DNA of 64,000 nucleotides from Wolbachia endosymbiont (group A) of Pogonocherus hispidulus (GTDB lineage Bacteria > Pseudomonadota > Alphaproteobacteria > Rickettsiales > Anaplasmataceae), in contig NZ_OZ034750.1 of assembly GCF_964028195.1 (NCBI RefSeq), forward strand, positions 558,001 through 622,000. Reading direction: 5' to 3'. The notes below the pieces were generated by a model. The model saw only the letters and a list, made by a program, of their open reading frames with translations, searched no databases and was not told where the DNA came from. The translations under genes and the position numbers were made by a program. Positions 17,918 through 27,240 of this stretch are shown here, piece after piece (positions within the stretch are counted from its first letter, which is position 1; every line of letters starts with the position of its first letter).

Positions 17918-19162
17918 ATGAATGAAACAAAGTCTTTTGATATACCAAAGCAACTTATTTGGAGAGCTTATAAACAAGTATCGAAAAATAAAGGTGCAGC
18001 AGGTGTAGATGAGGTCTCGATAACAAAGTTTGAAGAAAATCTAAAGGATAATCTATACAAATTATGGAATCGGATGTCATCCGGAAGTTATTTTCCAGAG
18101 CCGGTAAAAGCTGTTGCGATACCAAAAGATACAGGAGGGCAAAGAATTTTATGTGTGCCTTCAGTATTCGACAGGATAGCGCAAACAGCAGCTACAATGT
18201 ATCTTGAGCCGTTAGTAGAACCGAAATTTCACGAAGATTCATATGGTTATAGACCAAATAAGTCTGCGCTGGATGCGGTATACACAGCACGGAAGAGATG
18301 TTGGAAAAATGATTGGACGGTAGATCTTGATATATCTGGATTTTTCGACAATCTGGACCACGATTTAGCACTGCAGGCTATCAAGAAACACACAGACTGC
18401 AAATGGGTCATACTGTATGTTGAGAGGTGGATGAAAGCCCCCATTCAGCAAGCAGATGGCAGTAGGGTAACAAGGGATAAAGGAGTTCCGCAAGGAGGTT
18501 CAATAAGCCCAATCATTTCAAGCATATTTATGCACCATGCGTTTGATATGTGGATGAAACAAAATTATCCAACAGTACCATTTGAAAGATATGTAGATGA
18601 TGCGATAGTGCACTGCAGAACTAAAAGACAGGCAGGATTTATGAAAGTAATGATTGAAGAAAGATTGGCTAAGTGTAAATTGAAGTTACATCCTGAAAAG
18701 ACACAGATTGTGTACAGTAAGGATGATGATAGAAAAGAACAATTTCCTAAACAAAGCTTTGATTTTCTAGGTTATACTTTTAGACCTAGAGTAGCAAAGA
18801 ATAAGATGAGGAATTATTTCATCTCATTTCTACCTGCAATTAGTAACAAAGCCAAGAAGAAGATCAAGAAAACCATAAAGTCATGGAGAATACATCGGAT
18901 TACATGGACCACACTAGAGGAAATATCGAAGAAAATAGATCCAATAGTCAGAGGCTGGTTTCAGTACTATGGCAGGTTTTATAAATCAGAGATGTATCCA
19001 TCTCTCAGAAATATAGAGAGATACCTCATAAGATGGGTCAGGACAAAATATAAGAAACTTCGTGATCACGGAAGACTAGCAAAGCAATTTCTAGGAAAAG
19101 TGAGAAAGAGGTCTCCAAGTATTTTCTATCATTGGACACTTGGGTTAGGATCAAAAGGCTAA
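17918..19162 (+). CDS. ltrA: Group II intron reverse transcriptase/maturase
   Basis: This protein splices and retromobilises its intron. The 414-aa frame has a good AGGGAGGAG ribosome site. RT motifs are present: KNKGAAGVDEVS, YFPEPVKAVAIPK, EDSYGYRPNKSALDA, DLDISGFFDNLDH, GVPQGGSISP and the catalytic YVDD. The maturase domain follows (about 290-400: IRGWFQYYGRF-like sequence). There is no HNH endonuclease domain, as in several bacterial intron classes. It appears intact. Confidence 0.93.
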   Translation: MNETKSFDIPKQLIWRAYKQVSKNKGAAGVDEVSITKFEENLKDNLYKLWNRMSSGSYFPEPVKAVAIPKDTGGQRILCVPSVFDRIAQTAATMYLEPLVEPKFHEDSYGYRPNKSALDAVYTARKRCWKNDWTVDLDISGFFDNLDHDLALQAIKKHTDCKWVILYVERWMKAPIQQADGSRVTRDKGVPQGGSISPIISSIFMHHAFDMWMKQNYPTVPFERYVDDAIVHCRTKRQAGFMKVMIEERLAKCKLKLHPEKTQIVYSKDDDRKEQFPKQSFDFLGYTFRPRVAKNKMRNYFISFLPAISNKAKKKIKKTIKSWRIHRITWTTLEEISKKIDPIVRGWFQYYGRFYKSEMYPSLRNIERYLIRWVRTKYKKLRDHGRLAKQFLGKVRKRSPSIFYHWTLGLGSKG

Positions 19163-19169
19163 ATAATGG

Positions 19170-19243
19170 GAGCTGTATAAGCCGAGAGGTTTCCGTGCAG
19201 TTCTGCGAGAGACTGGTGGGGAAGTTCCGCCGGTCTACTCTCC
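19170..19243 (+). ncRNA. Group II intron domains V and VI
   Basis: The 34-nt domain V hairpin (19170-19203) is the catalytic centre of the ribozyme. It is followed by a stem with a GGAA/GTTCC apex and a bulged adenosine three quarters of the way along the 3' arm, matching domain VI. Confidence 0.75.
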
Positions 19244-19246
19244 TTT

Positions 19247-20331
19247 GTTATTGTAACGCAGGTATTTCTGATGTTAATGAAGCTATTGGTGCAGAAATAA
19301 GAGACTTATTTTTGAAGGCAGGGGCATCATGTGATGTACCTTATTGTATAGCAGAGGAAAAACGTCCCCTCGTTTTATGGCACCATTTAATGCCAGATCA
19401 AAAGAAAAAATTAGATGATTTTTTAGACAGGGTATCTAAAGCTGAAGATATGGACAAACTAAAAAAAGTTGTAGATGAGGCAATCAGATCTGGAGTGCGG
19501 CTAAATTTTAACAAAGACTTTTCTCCAGAAGACCCTATTGCATGTAACTGGTATAGTTTCACAGATTATGTGATAAAAAGAATTGGTGAGTTAAATAAGT
19601 TAAAAAGGAATTCTGAAGTTGCTAGTGATATAGTGTATAATTTGGTATCAGCAGGGGCAGTATTGTATAATGAAAATAGTATTAATGTAATTAACGAACT
19701 GGAATTAGAATTTAAGTATCATAAAAATAATATCTTTGATGCTTATGCGAGCTACGTCGATAATGCTTATAAACTTGTTAAAGTTGCAAGAAGTGCAGCC
19801 AATAATAAGCTGAATGATGTAAGAATGGATAACACTGTTCTTTATTTGGAATATTCAGAAGATAGCACAATAAATGTTGCAATGATCACAGATAAAGTAA
19901 GAGATCTAGAGCTAAATCAGAAAGAGGTAGGATATAGAAGAAGTATAATAAGGATCGGAAAAAGCGAGGTGGATATTATAACAGAAAATGGTATAAGGAA
20001 TTACACTAACCTTGCAGATAATAGTGATATAGTGTTAACTTTCCCTACCAGTCAGGGAGAGTTAGAAGTTAGATTATATCCTGATAAGCAAAATGAAGGT
20101 CAAATAAGGGTAGAAGTAAATAATCAAGATCTGCTAGAGCAATTAAAAAATTGTGGAGAAAAATTAGGTAAGAATTGTTTACTTGGTGGATATTCGGTTT
20201 ATGATGCTATTGAGCAGGGGTATTTTGAAAGGTATGGAAAACCTAATCAATCTCATAGTACATCTAAAACTTGGGCAGATAAAGTACAAGAATCAAGGAA
20301 AAGTCAGCGTGAGGAGATATTAAATTTATGA
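19247..20331 (+). pseudogene. ANK-protein-type conserved C-terminal region, 5' end removed by intron 2
   Basis: The coding frame emerges from intron 2 at about 19247 and runs about 360 codons; an apparent start at 19132 lies inside the intron and is not real. Residues resemble the C-terminal half of the 22453 gene throughout: KVVDEAIRSGV, NVINELELEFK, MDNTVLYLEYSEDS, ENGIRNYTNL and YDAIEQGYFER. The N-terminal portion, likely with ankyrin repeats, is missing. Function unknown; it could be expressed only if spliced to an upstream exon. Confidence 0.7.
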
Positions 20332-20427
20332 GCAAAAAATGAAGCGAAAGATATTGGCTTTGCTATTTCAAAAACATCTTGCTTTATTTTATTATTTTAG
20401 TAGTAGTATAATATTTTGGGAGGGTTT

Positions 20428-21672
20428 ATGCATAATGCAATAGAACAAAATAACCTTAGTAAGGTTAAAGAGCTTGTTAGAAATGGAGCAAGTATTCACA
20501 CTAGAGATGTAAGTGGCAGAAAGCCTATGCATTCAGCTGCCAAGTTTGGTCGTAATAATATTATAGAGTTTTTGTTAAGCAAAAAAGTAAGTATTGATGA
20601 TGTTAACAGTAATGACAGTACACCATTACACTTTGCTGCTAGGTATGGTCAGTTAGATACTGTAAAGTTTCTTGTAGGCAAAGGAGCTAACATTAATTTT
20701 AAGGATGGAATTGGTGGCAAAAAACCCATACATAGTGCTATCATTGGAGGTCATAAAAATATTGTGGAGTTCTTATTAAGCAAGGGAGTGAGTGTTAATG
20801 ATGCTGATAAAATTGGTAGAACCACATTACACTATGCTGCATCCGAGAATAAATTAGAAGTGGCAAAATCTCTAATTGATAAAGGGGCTAATATTTATGC
20901 TAATAATACTTGTGGTCAAGAGCCTATACATCTTGCTGCTTACGCAGGGCGCGTAAATATTATAGATTTGTTCTTGAGTAAGGGAGTAAGCATTGAAAAT
21001 ACCGATAAAAATGGTTTAACCCCACTACACTATGCTGCTCGATTTGATCACTTAGATCTTACAAAATTTCTACTTAATAAAGGAGCTAATATTCATGCTA
21101 AAACCATTAAGGGTCAAAAACCTATACATCTTGCTGCCCGCGGAGGATACAAAACTGCTAATACTGCTAATATTGTAAAGTGCTTCTTAAGCAGCGGAGT
21201 AAGTATTAATGATACTGATACAAATGGGTTAACTCCGCTACATTATGCTGCTAAACATGCTGAATTGGAGGCTGTAAAACTGCTAATAGATGAAGGGGCT
21301 GATATTCATGCTCAAACTGTTGATGGTCAAAAGCCTATACATCTTGCCGCTCGCGGAGGAGGACGAACAACCCCTAATGTTATAGAGCTATTCTTAAATA
21401 AGGGAGTAAGCATTAATGAAATTGATGCAAATGGTTTGACTCCGCTACACTATACTGCTGGTGTTGATGGGTATTTTAAAGAAAGCACTGCAAGGTTTCT
21501 AATTAATAGAGGTGCCAATACTCAAATTAAAGATAATAATGGTAAAATACCTTTAGATCTTGCTAGAGAAACTGGACGTATGGGAATTGCAAGTATGTTA
21601 AGTACTACAAAAGTGACGGATGTATCGTTACAACAGCACTCTGGATCGAGTAAATTTCCTAGTAGAGTTTGA
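20428..21672 (+). CDS. Ankyrin repeat protein, about 12 repeats
   Basis: The protein (414 aa) starts at ATG 20428 behind GGGAGGG. It is nearly all 33-residue ankyrin repeats, a fold for protein binding and common in Wolbachia effectors. Repeats alternate between a G-x-K-P-I-H type and a G-L-T-P-L-H type, giving a 66-residue super-unit also found in the giant CifB. No signal peptide or membrane helix is visible. The target is unknown; secretion by type IV is a guess from context. Confidence 0.88.
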   Translation: MHNAIEQNNLSKVKELVRNGASIHTRDVSGRKPMHSAAKFGRNNIIEFLLSKKVSIDDVNSNDSTPLHFAARYGQLDTVKFLVGKGANINFKDGIGGKKPIHSAIIGGHKNIVEFLLSKGVSVNDADKIGRTTLHYAASENKLEVAKSLIDKGANIYANNTCGQEPIHLAAYAGRVNIIDLFLSKGVSIENTDKNGLTPLHYAARFDHLDLTKFLLNKGANIHAKTIKGQKPIHLAARGGYKTANTANIVKCFLSSGVSINDTDTNGLTPLHYAAKHAELEAVKLLIDEGADIHAQTVDGQKPIHLAARGGGRTTPNVIELFLNKGVSINEIDANGLTPLHYTAGVDGYFKESTARFLINRGANTQIKDNNGKIPLDLARETGRMGIASMLSTTKVTDVSLQQHSGSSKFPSRV

Positions 21673-21790
21673 GAAGGATAACGGGAGAAAAACTTTATCT
21701 ATTTAAAGTAGAAAATTATCATAAATTTTGTGTTAATTTAAAACTAATTAGTGTTAAAAATTTAAGTGATCTAGCTATTTTCAACAACCA

Positions 21791-22028
21791 AAACCAGCTA
21801 GCGTGAGAAGAAGTTTTCTTGGGATGCGTTGGTCTACCACGTGATCCGTACGAACTTTTCTATATAACGATTTTACTATACCGCAAAACTAGCTATACCA
21901 GCCTACTTCAACCACATTTACATACGAACTGATTTGCCTAAACTTATGGAAATAATTTAAATCTTCTATTTTTGTAACTTTATTTTTACGCGGCTTGTTC
22001 TCACAAATATACGACCTTTTTTGCAATC
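21791..22028. repeat. Dispersed intergenic repeat R1, copy a
   Basis: About 235 bp (from AAACCAGCTAGCG to ATATACGACC) is clearly similar to 52065-52300 and shares its last ~55 bp with 53972-54040. All three copies lie upstream of ANK or effector-like genes on the plus strand. Confidence 0.7.
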
Positions 22029-22148
22029 TTAGGAAGAGTCAATAATTCAATTCTTTATAACACTAGCTAGCATGGTATCTTCACTAAAATATTTTTTGAA
22101 AAAGTTAGTTGACTTATAAATAATTCTCTACTAATACTGGCATGTGTT

Positions 22149-22290
22149 TGTTTATTCTGCTGAAGTTGCTCCGTACAAGTTTGTTGTAAAAAAACTTCAG
22201 CAGTTTCCGTACTCCTTTAAAGCATCATATTCCTATAATAGTAATATTAAATATAGCTGGTGTTCTCAATTTTTTTGATCTATAGTAAAA
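22149..22290. repeat. Dispersed intergenic repeat R2 with hairpin, copy a
   Basis: About 140 bp is similar to 56808-56955. It contains CTGCTGAAGT ... ACTTCAGCAG, a 10-bp stem hairpin, then a shared tail ending TTGATCTATAGTAAAA. Both copies lie 160-380 bp before an effector-like gene. Confidence 0.7.
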
Positions 22291-22452
22291 CTGGCTAAAA
22301 CTTCCAGTAATAAACAACTTTTAACCTAGTAGTAGTACTCACCATAAAAACTTAACAAAAATATGAGTAGTAAAAATATTATGTTGAAATTAGCTTGACC
22401 AATATTATATATTATACATAATACATCCTATATTTAGAATTAGGGGGTAGCT

Positions 22453-24393
22453 GTGGTTGAGACTAAAGAATTTGTAGAACATATTATAAAACTTACCAAT
22501 CGGCAAAGTGATCAAACAAATGAGCAGGAACCGAAATGGAAACCAAGCACTGGGCAAAGATGGCCAAGCACAGATGACCAGGAATTAGAAATAACTCAAT
22601 TACCAACAAGTAGTAAAGATGACTACTATGAACTCATTAAACAAAGTTTATTTTGGATTAATATGAACTTAATGGATAATACAAGTAATTGGAGCTTATT
22701 AGAAAAAGAATGGGTTATTAAAGCGAATAGATCAGAATTAACAAAGAATCAGGAGAAGTTAATTCAAAAGTTATTTCATATTATTAATAGTCGTGATACT
22801 TCAACACTCCAACAATTTTTACAGAAAACTAAGAGTAATCCAGATCTAAAAACTGTTCTCGATCTTAAAGTAGGGGCGTCAGAGTTAACATTGTTACATA
22901 TACTTCCAACAATCCTAAATTCATTTGATAGTTGTACTTTAGTGGATTGTCTCTTAAAAGCAGGAGCTGAACCAAATATACAAGATTATAAGGGAAAAAC
23001 ACCTCTACATTACTATGCTGCTACTTATCCTGTTGAAAAGAAATATGTGGATTCTCTTGTAAGCTATGGAGCTGATTTGAATATAAAGGACAATAATGGA
23101 AAAACTCCTCTACAAATTGCAATTGATAAAGGTACTTTGGATGTTGCAGAGTGCTTCTTTAATTTAGAGCAAAAGAAATTGTATGAAGAATTAAACAAGC
23201 TAATTGAAGGTACATCTAAACTTGAGAATGGTTCTTCCAAATATAACGTTCAAGGTGTTGAGGACCTGAAAAAGTTCTTAGATAAAAATAAAAACAATGA
23301 AGATTTAAAGATGATTTTGAGTATTAGGGATGAAGAAAATAATTTAGAAATACTTAAAGATTATATGTATACTGAAGTGATAAATTTACTCTCGGCAACT
23401 CAATCACAATTAATGGTAACTGAGCAAGAGACAGAGGAAACTTATGTACCACATCAATGTTTATTGGACATTTGTTTAACAGATCAACTAAGGCAACTAA
23501 ATCAGTTTGTAAGTGAAATACCAAAAGCTGCAAACATAGCTGAATTACAGAAAGTTGTCGATAAGGCTATCATGTCTGGAGTGGGATTGAATCTTACTAA
23601 AGATGGAGGTCAGTGTTTCACAGATTACATACTAGAAAGAATTGACCAACTAGAAAAAAACCATGAAGTTGCTAGCAATATAGTATGTACATTAATATCA
23701 AAAGGAGCAAGGTTAAGTAACTGGAATAGTTTAAACGTTATTGATGAAATAGAACTGGAGTTTAAAGAGCACAAAGCTAATATGATAAAAGCTCATGAAC
23801 AGTGTGTTGATCGTACTCATAAATTTCTGAAAATCGCAAAAAATGCGACCAACGGCAAGTTAAATTGTGCAAAAATGGATAACGCTACTTTTTACTTAGA
23901 ATATTCAGAAGACAGTATAATAGATGTTGCGCAGATTACAGATGGAACAAGGGATTTAGGACTAACCCATGGAGATGTAAAGTGTGGAAGAAATATAGTA
24001 AAGATCGGCAATAGTGAAGTAGAAATTAAAACTGAAGATGGCATAAGGAATTACACAGATCTTACAGAAGGTAGCAGCATAGTATTAACTTTCTATACTA
24101 GTTTGGGAAATGTAGACGTTAGTCTGTATCCTGACGTACAGAATAAAAGCAAAATTATAGTAGAAGTGAGTAATAGAGAAGAAATATTAGAAAAATTCAA
24201 AGGTCGCGAAGAAGAGTTAGGCAATGATTGCGAGCTTGGTAACTACTGGGTCTACGGTGCTATTGAACAGGGATATTTTGAAAGATCTGGTGGATTAATA
24301 CGTCCTGAAGTAATAAGCGAGTCTAACAACAAATGGACAGAACGTGAAGAGTTAAGAAGGACTTCTGATCCTAGGAGAGAAGTTTCTAGGTAG
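22453..24393 (+). CDS. Ankyrin repeat protein with conserved Wolbachia C-terminal domain
   Basis: The 646-aa protein uses a GTG start behind GGGGG. Two or three ankyrin repeats lie at about residues 160-240 (AEPNIQDYKGKTPLHYYA, GADLNIKDNNGKTPLQIA). Residues ~345-620 form a region shared with the 5'-truncated gene at 19247: KVVDKAIMSGVGLN, NVIDEIELEFK, NATFYLEYSEDS, EDGIRNYTDL, GAIEQGYFER. No catalytic motif is apparent. It is a likely host-interaction protein by family, with no direct functional evidence. Confidence 0.85.
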   Translation: MVETKEFVEHIIKLTNRQSDQTNEQEPKWKPSTGQRWPSTDDQELEITQLPTSSKDDYYELIKQSLFWINMNLMDNTSNWSLLEKEWVIKANRSELTKNQEKLIQKLFHIINSRDTSTLQQFLQKTKSNPDLKTVLDLKVGASELTLLHILPTILNSFDSCTLVDCLLKAGAEPNIQDYKGKTPLHYYAATYPVEKKYVDSLVSYGADLNIKDNNGKTPLQIAIDKGTLDVAECFFNLEQKKLYEELNKLIEGTSKLENGSSKYNVQGVEDLKKFLDKNKNNEDLKMILSIRDEENNLEILKDYMYTEVINLLSATQSQLMVTEQETEETYVPHQCLLDICLTDQLRQLNQFVSEIPKAANIAELQKVVDKAIMSGVGLNLTKDGGQCFTDYILERIDQLEKNHEVASNIVCTLISKGARLSNWNSLNVIDEIELEFKEHKANMIKAHEQCVDRTHKFLKIAKNATNGKLNCAKMDNATFYLEYSEDSIIDVAQITDGTRDLGLTHGDVKCGRNIVKIGNSEVEIKTEDGIRNYTDLTEGSSIVLTFYTSLGNVDVSLYPDVQNKSKIIVEVSNREEILEKFKGREEELGNDCELGNYWVYGAIEQGYFERSGGLIRPEVISESNNKWTEREELRRTSDPRREVSR

Positions 24394-24811
24394 ATTAATT
24401 TGCTAAAAAGTTGAAGATTATTATTTAAATATAAACTACTGTAATTTATAGATTAAGGAGTTCGTACCAATGTCTTCTAAGAATACTCTTTTATATTGTT
24501 TTTAAGCTGGCTACAAAATGAGGATATGGAACATACAATTGGCTGAGCTGCCTTTTACACTCCAGGTCTACTATTAAAATATGCAGCTAAAATTGGATCA
24601 TTTTCTACCATTGTTGCACCTAATATGCTAAAATCTTCATCACTTGTATTGATATTTTTACATAATTGATTTTGTAACATTTATTTGCTCTTCTATATCA
24701 ATTTCAACATCTTTTTGTGTGGCCCTTTGTAGTAGCTCCTTTTGCAATAACCTTTTTTAATTTTCTGGCACATACTTTTTTCGATGTTTTTTCATGTTGT
24801 TTTTATAAACG
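24394..24811. other. Intergenic region with a small relic ORF
   Basis: Between a plus-strand ANK gene and the convergent recombinase gene. Apart from the short minus-strand reading frame at 24555-24680, no gene is seen. Confidence 0.5.
24555..24680 (-). pseudogene. Short hypothetical ORF or gene fragment
   Basis: The 41-residue frame (MLQNQLCKNIN ... GATMVENDPILAAYFNSRPGV) has protein-like composition but no recognisable family, and ends at a stop before weakly coding sequence. It may be the start of a decayed gene. Confidence 0.3.
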
Positions 24812-26287
24812 TTACGACGCTGAGCCGTAAAACTTCTCTAATTGTTCACTCCATAACATCGGTATTTCTCTTAAATCAACTAACTTCAAACCCCTTGGCT
24901 GTCTCCCATTTACTATGTCTTCTTTGATTTTTGGTGCTAAATAATTTAATCTTAAAATTTGCTGTATACGTCTTGTACCTACATTAATTTTGGCACTCAG
25001 CTCTTTCACACTTCTATACTTTCCCTCTTCTAGTTGCCGTTTCCACAGATGGGCTCTTACCACTGCTTTCAGTAATGCATTGTTTGTTTTACCTTCTGGC
25101 TCTACTACTGTACATTTGTTTCCTTTCTTCTTCATTGGTATAAATTTTTCCTCTGATTCAGAACTCACCTCTATTCCATCCTCTCTCACCATTACTCCCT
25201 TTATTAACTTTTTCACTATTTCTTTCTGTTCTCTGAAACTTAAATTTTTCCATTCTTCTCCCCATTTTTCATATAGCTGCTCTGTCTTCCTCATCACTTC
25301 TTTTTCCACTTCTCCGGCTACTATAGTTCGGTTTACTGATTCACAACCCTTTCCCCTTAAATGATTGTTGCATACATAATATCGATACCTTTTATTCTCT
25401 TTTTTCGAGTACGTCAGCGTCATATTTACACCACAGCTCTTGCACTTAATTATCCCCCTAAGCAGCGCTTCCTCATATTTTGCTTTTCTATATGGTTGAT
25501 TCATTATCAATTCTTGTGCTTTTTGCCATTTTTCTTCCTCTATTATCGCCTCATGCTTTCCCTCATACTCTTTTTCATAATGTTTGATTTTTCCCATATA
25601 TATCGGATTTGTTATTATTCTCCTTACTGTCGCTTTTTTAAAGATATCTGATTTCGTACGGTATCCTTCTCTGTTTAGCTCCCTTGCCAGTTCTGCCATT
25701 GACTTCAGCTCCAAATATCTTTCAAATATGCGCTTTACCACTTTTGCTTCTTTCTCATTTATTATTAATTCTTTATCTTTTACATCATACCCTAGCGGCA
25801 AAGTTCCACCCATCCATAAACCTTGTTCTTTTGATGTTGCTATTTTATTTTTTACTCTCTCGACTATCATCTCTCTTTCTAGTTGTGCTGCACCTGATAA
25901 CACTGTTTGTACGAACTTTCCCATTGGCGTATTATTGTCAAATATCTGCGTTACTGCTACAAAATTTACTCTATGTCTTCTAAAAAATGATGTAACTTCT
26001 ATGCTGTCTTTTGTTTCTCTTGATAATCTATCTAGCGTATATACTACTACACAATCTACTTCTCCTTTTTTTACATCTTCAAATAATTCCTTTATTGCTG
26101 GTCTTTCTAAATTCTTTCCTGAGAAACCTCCATCGTCGTACCTTTTTGCCAATACTACCCAGCCTTCTTTACTCTTTATATATTTTTCACATGCTACTCG
26201 CTGCGCATCAAGACTATTAAACTTTTGTTCTAGTCCATCTTCATTTGATTTTCTTGTATATATCGCACATCTTACCTCTTTTAGCAT
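24812..26287 (-). CDS. Large serine recombinase (WO-type phage integrase)
   Basis: The 491-aa protein is a site-specific DNA recombinase of the kind that integrates prophage WO. The catalytic Ser14 lies in YTRKS; the resolvase domain continues with FSGKNLERPAIKEL, YTLDRLSRETKDS and AQLEREMIVERVKNKI. A recombinase domain (TVRRIITNPIYMGKIKHYE) and the zinc ribbon (IKCKSCGVNM ... YVCNNHLRGKGCE) follow. It is intact. A close copy lies in inverted orientation at 63242. A DUF2924 gene is 9 bp upstream, as usual in WO. Confidence 0.95.
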   Translation of the reverse strand: MLKEVRCAIYTRKSNEDGLEQKFNSLDAQRVACEKYIKSKEGWVVLAKRYDDGGFSGKNLERPAIKELFEDVKKGEVDCVVVYTLDRLSRETKDSIEVTSFFRRHRVNFVAVTQIFDNNTPMGKFVQTVLSGAAQLEREMIVERVKNKIATSKEQGLWMGGTLPLGYDVKDKELIINEKEAKVVKRIFERYLELKSMAELARELNREGYRTKSDIFKKATVRRIITNPIYMGKIKHYEKEYEGKHEAIIEEEKWQKAQELIMNQPYRKAKYEEALLRGIIKCKSCGVNMTLTYSKKENKRYRYYVCNNHLRGKGCESVNRTIVAGEVEKEVMRKTEQLYEKWGEEWKNLSFREQKEIVKKLIKGVMVREDGIEVSSESEEKFIPMKKKGNKCTVVEPEGKTNNALLKAVVRAHLWKRQLEEGKYRSVKELSAKINVGTRRIQQILRLNYLAPKIKEDIVNGRQPRGLKLVDLREIPMLWSEQLEKFYGSAS

Positions 26288-26296
26288 TCTCTCTCC

Positions 26297-26728
26297 TCAA
26301 TTTCCACTTTTATCACGCATCCCGAATAATAAAGGTCCGTTGTAGCTCATTCCCATTATTTTTCCTGCTACTGCTGACAATGATGTATAAAACTCTTCTT
26401 TGTAGATCAAACCCTTATCTGTTACCATCACTGCATGCGTTTCTTCCCCTCTCTCTAATATTAGCTCTGTTCCTGCTGCTGGCAGTTTATCGCTACTTAT
26501 CCTTTTTCCCTTCTCTAGCCGATCTGCCAGATACTCTAGTCTTTTTAATCCTTTTCTTGACATTTCTCCATACGCTTTTTCCTGCATTCTATAAGCTAAT
26601 CTTGGTATCAGGTATTTCTTTGAGTATCTAGGCGCCTCTTCCCCAAATACCTTCTTCCACGTTTTTCTCAGCTCACCCAAAGGTTTTCTCTCTAAATTCA
26701 TTACTTTCTTTTCTGTTTCTCTTTCCAT
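26297..26728 (-). CDS. DUF2924 protein, WO recombinase partner
   Basis: The 143-aa protein matches the DUF2924 pattern: helical N-terminus with RYSKKYLIPRLAYRMQE, then LPAAGTELILERGEETHAV and SLSAVAGKIMGMSYNGPLLFG. In phages and WO this small protein sits next to the large serine recombinase and may be its accessory factor; that role is inferred. Copy at 62767. Confidence 0.85.
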   Translation of the reverse strand: MERETEKKVMNLERKPLGELRKTWKKVFGEEAPRYSKKYLIPRLAYRMQEKAYGEMSRKGLKRLEYLADRLEKGKRISSDKLPAAGTELILERGEETHAVMVTDKGLIYKEEFYTSLSAVAGKIMGMSYNGPLLFGMRDKSGN

Positions 26729-26732
26729 ATTT

Positions 26733-27215
26733 TCAGCCTCTCATAGAAGGTTCTATTTGTTCAAATAACTTTTCAATTCTGTCCGTTTCTTTCTTCAATA
26801 TCTCGGTTATCTCTTTGCTATTTTTCGCATAATCCATCGCTGTTATTCCAAATTTATCTGCTTGCTCTATTTCAGCCCCTGCTTTTACTAGCTCCTCCAC
26901 TATTTCTTTTTCTCCTACCATACATGCAAGATGCAGCGGAGTGCATTTATTGCCATACTCTTCAGCATTTACATTCCCTCCTGATTTTATCAATTCTCTA
27001 ACTGTTTCTAGACGTTTCTCCGTTATCGCTAGATGCAGTGCTGTATGTCCTCTTACATCTGCTGCATTCACATCTACTCCTTTTTCGATTAATAACCTCA
27101 CTGTTTTTACCTCTACTGCATAATGTAGAGCTGTTCTTCCTTTTTCGTCTCTTTCATAAATATTTTTAAACGAGTTCTCTAATAGTGACTCCTCTTTTTT
27201 ACCCAGCTTTACCAT
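26733..27215 (-). CDS. Ankyrin repeat protein (recombinase module)
   Basis: The 160-aa protein contains four ankyrin repeats (GRTALHYAV, GHTALHLAI, KCTPLHLAC, GITAMDYA). It starts 4 bp after the preceding reading frames of the module and is related to the 193-aa protein at 62189. No membrane or signal segments. Function unknown; it is probably co-transcribed with the DUF2924 and recombinase genes. Confidence 0.85.
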   Translation of the reverse strand: MVKLGKKEESLLENSFKNIYERDEKGRTALHYAVEVKTVRLLIEKGVDVNAADVRGHTALHLAITEKRLETVRELIKSGGNVNAEEYGNKCTPLHLACMVGEKEIVEELVKAGAEIEQADKFGITAMDYAKNSKEITEILKKETDRIEKLFEQIEPSMRG

Positions 27216-27240
27216 AACTTACCCCACCTTTTCTTTAAAC

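Larger units (their letters stand above)
17396..19246 (+). mobile_element. Group II intron 2, apparently complete
   Basis: It begins GTGCGCC at 17396, directly after GATGACT of the YADD codons of intron 1's RT. About 520 bp of structured domain sequence precede the RT gene. Domain V is recognisable at 19170-19203 (GAGCTG ... CAGTTC, 34 nt). Domain VI at about 19204-19243 is a hairpin in which GAGAG pairs with CTCTC and an unpaired A marks the branch site. The 3' boundary is good to about ±8 bp. Sequence after it belongs to an ANK-associated gene, not to intron 1. Confidence 0.8.
21673..22452. other. Intergenic region with two dispersed repeats
   Basis: No gene is seen. It contains repeat R1 (21791-22028) and repeat R2 with a hairpin (22149-22290), each described separately. 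GGGGGTAG at about 22443 is the ribosome site of the following gene. Confidence 0.6.

Noticed and set aside
19132..19246. Apparent start of the 19.3-kb gene inside the intron region
   Set aside because: These codons coincide with the RT end and domains V/VI, so the translation here is not protein sequence.
25584..26345. 253-codon plus-strand frame opposite the recombinase
   Set aside because: Ser/Leu/Phe-rich antisense shadow of the intact recombinase gene; the same shadow appears opposite the right-hand copy.
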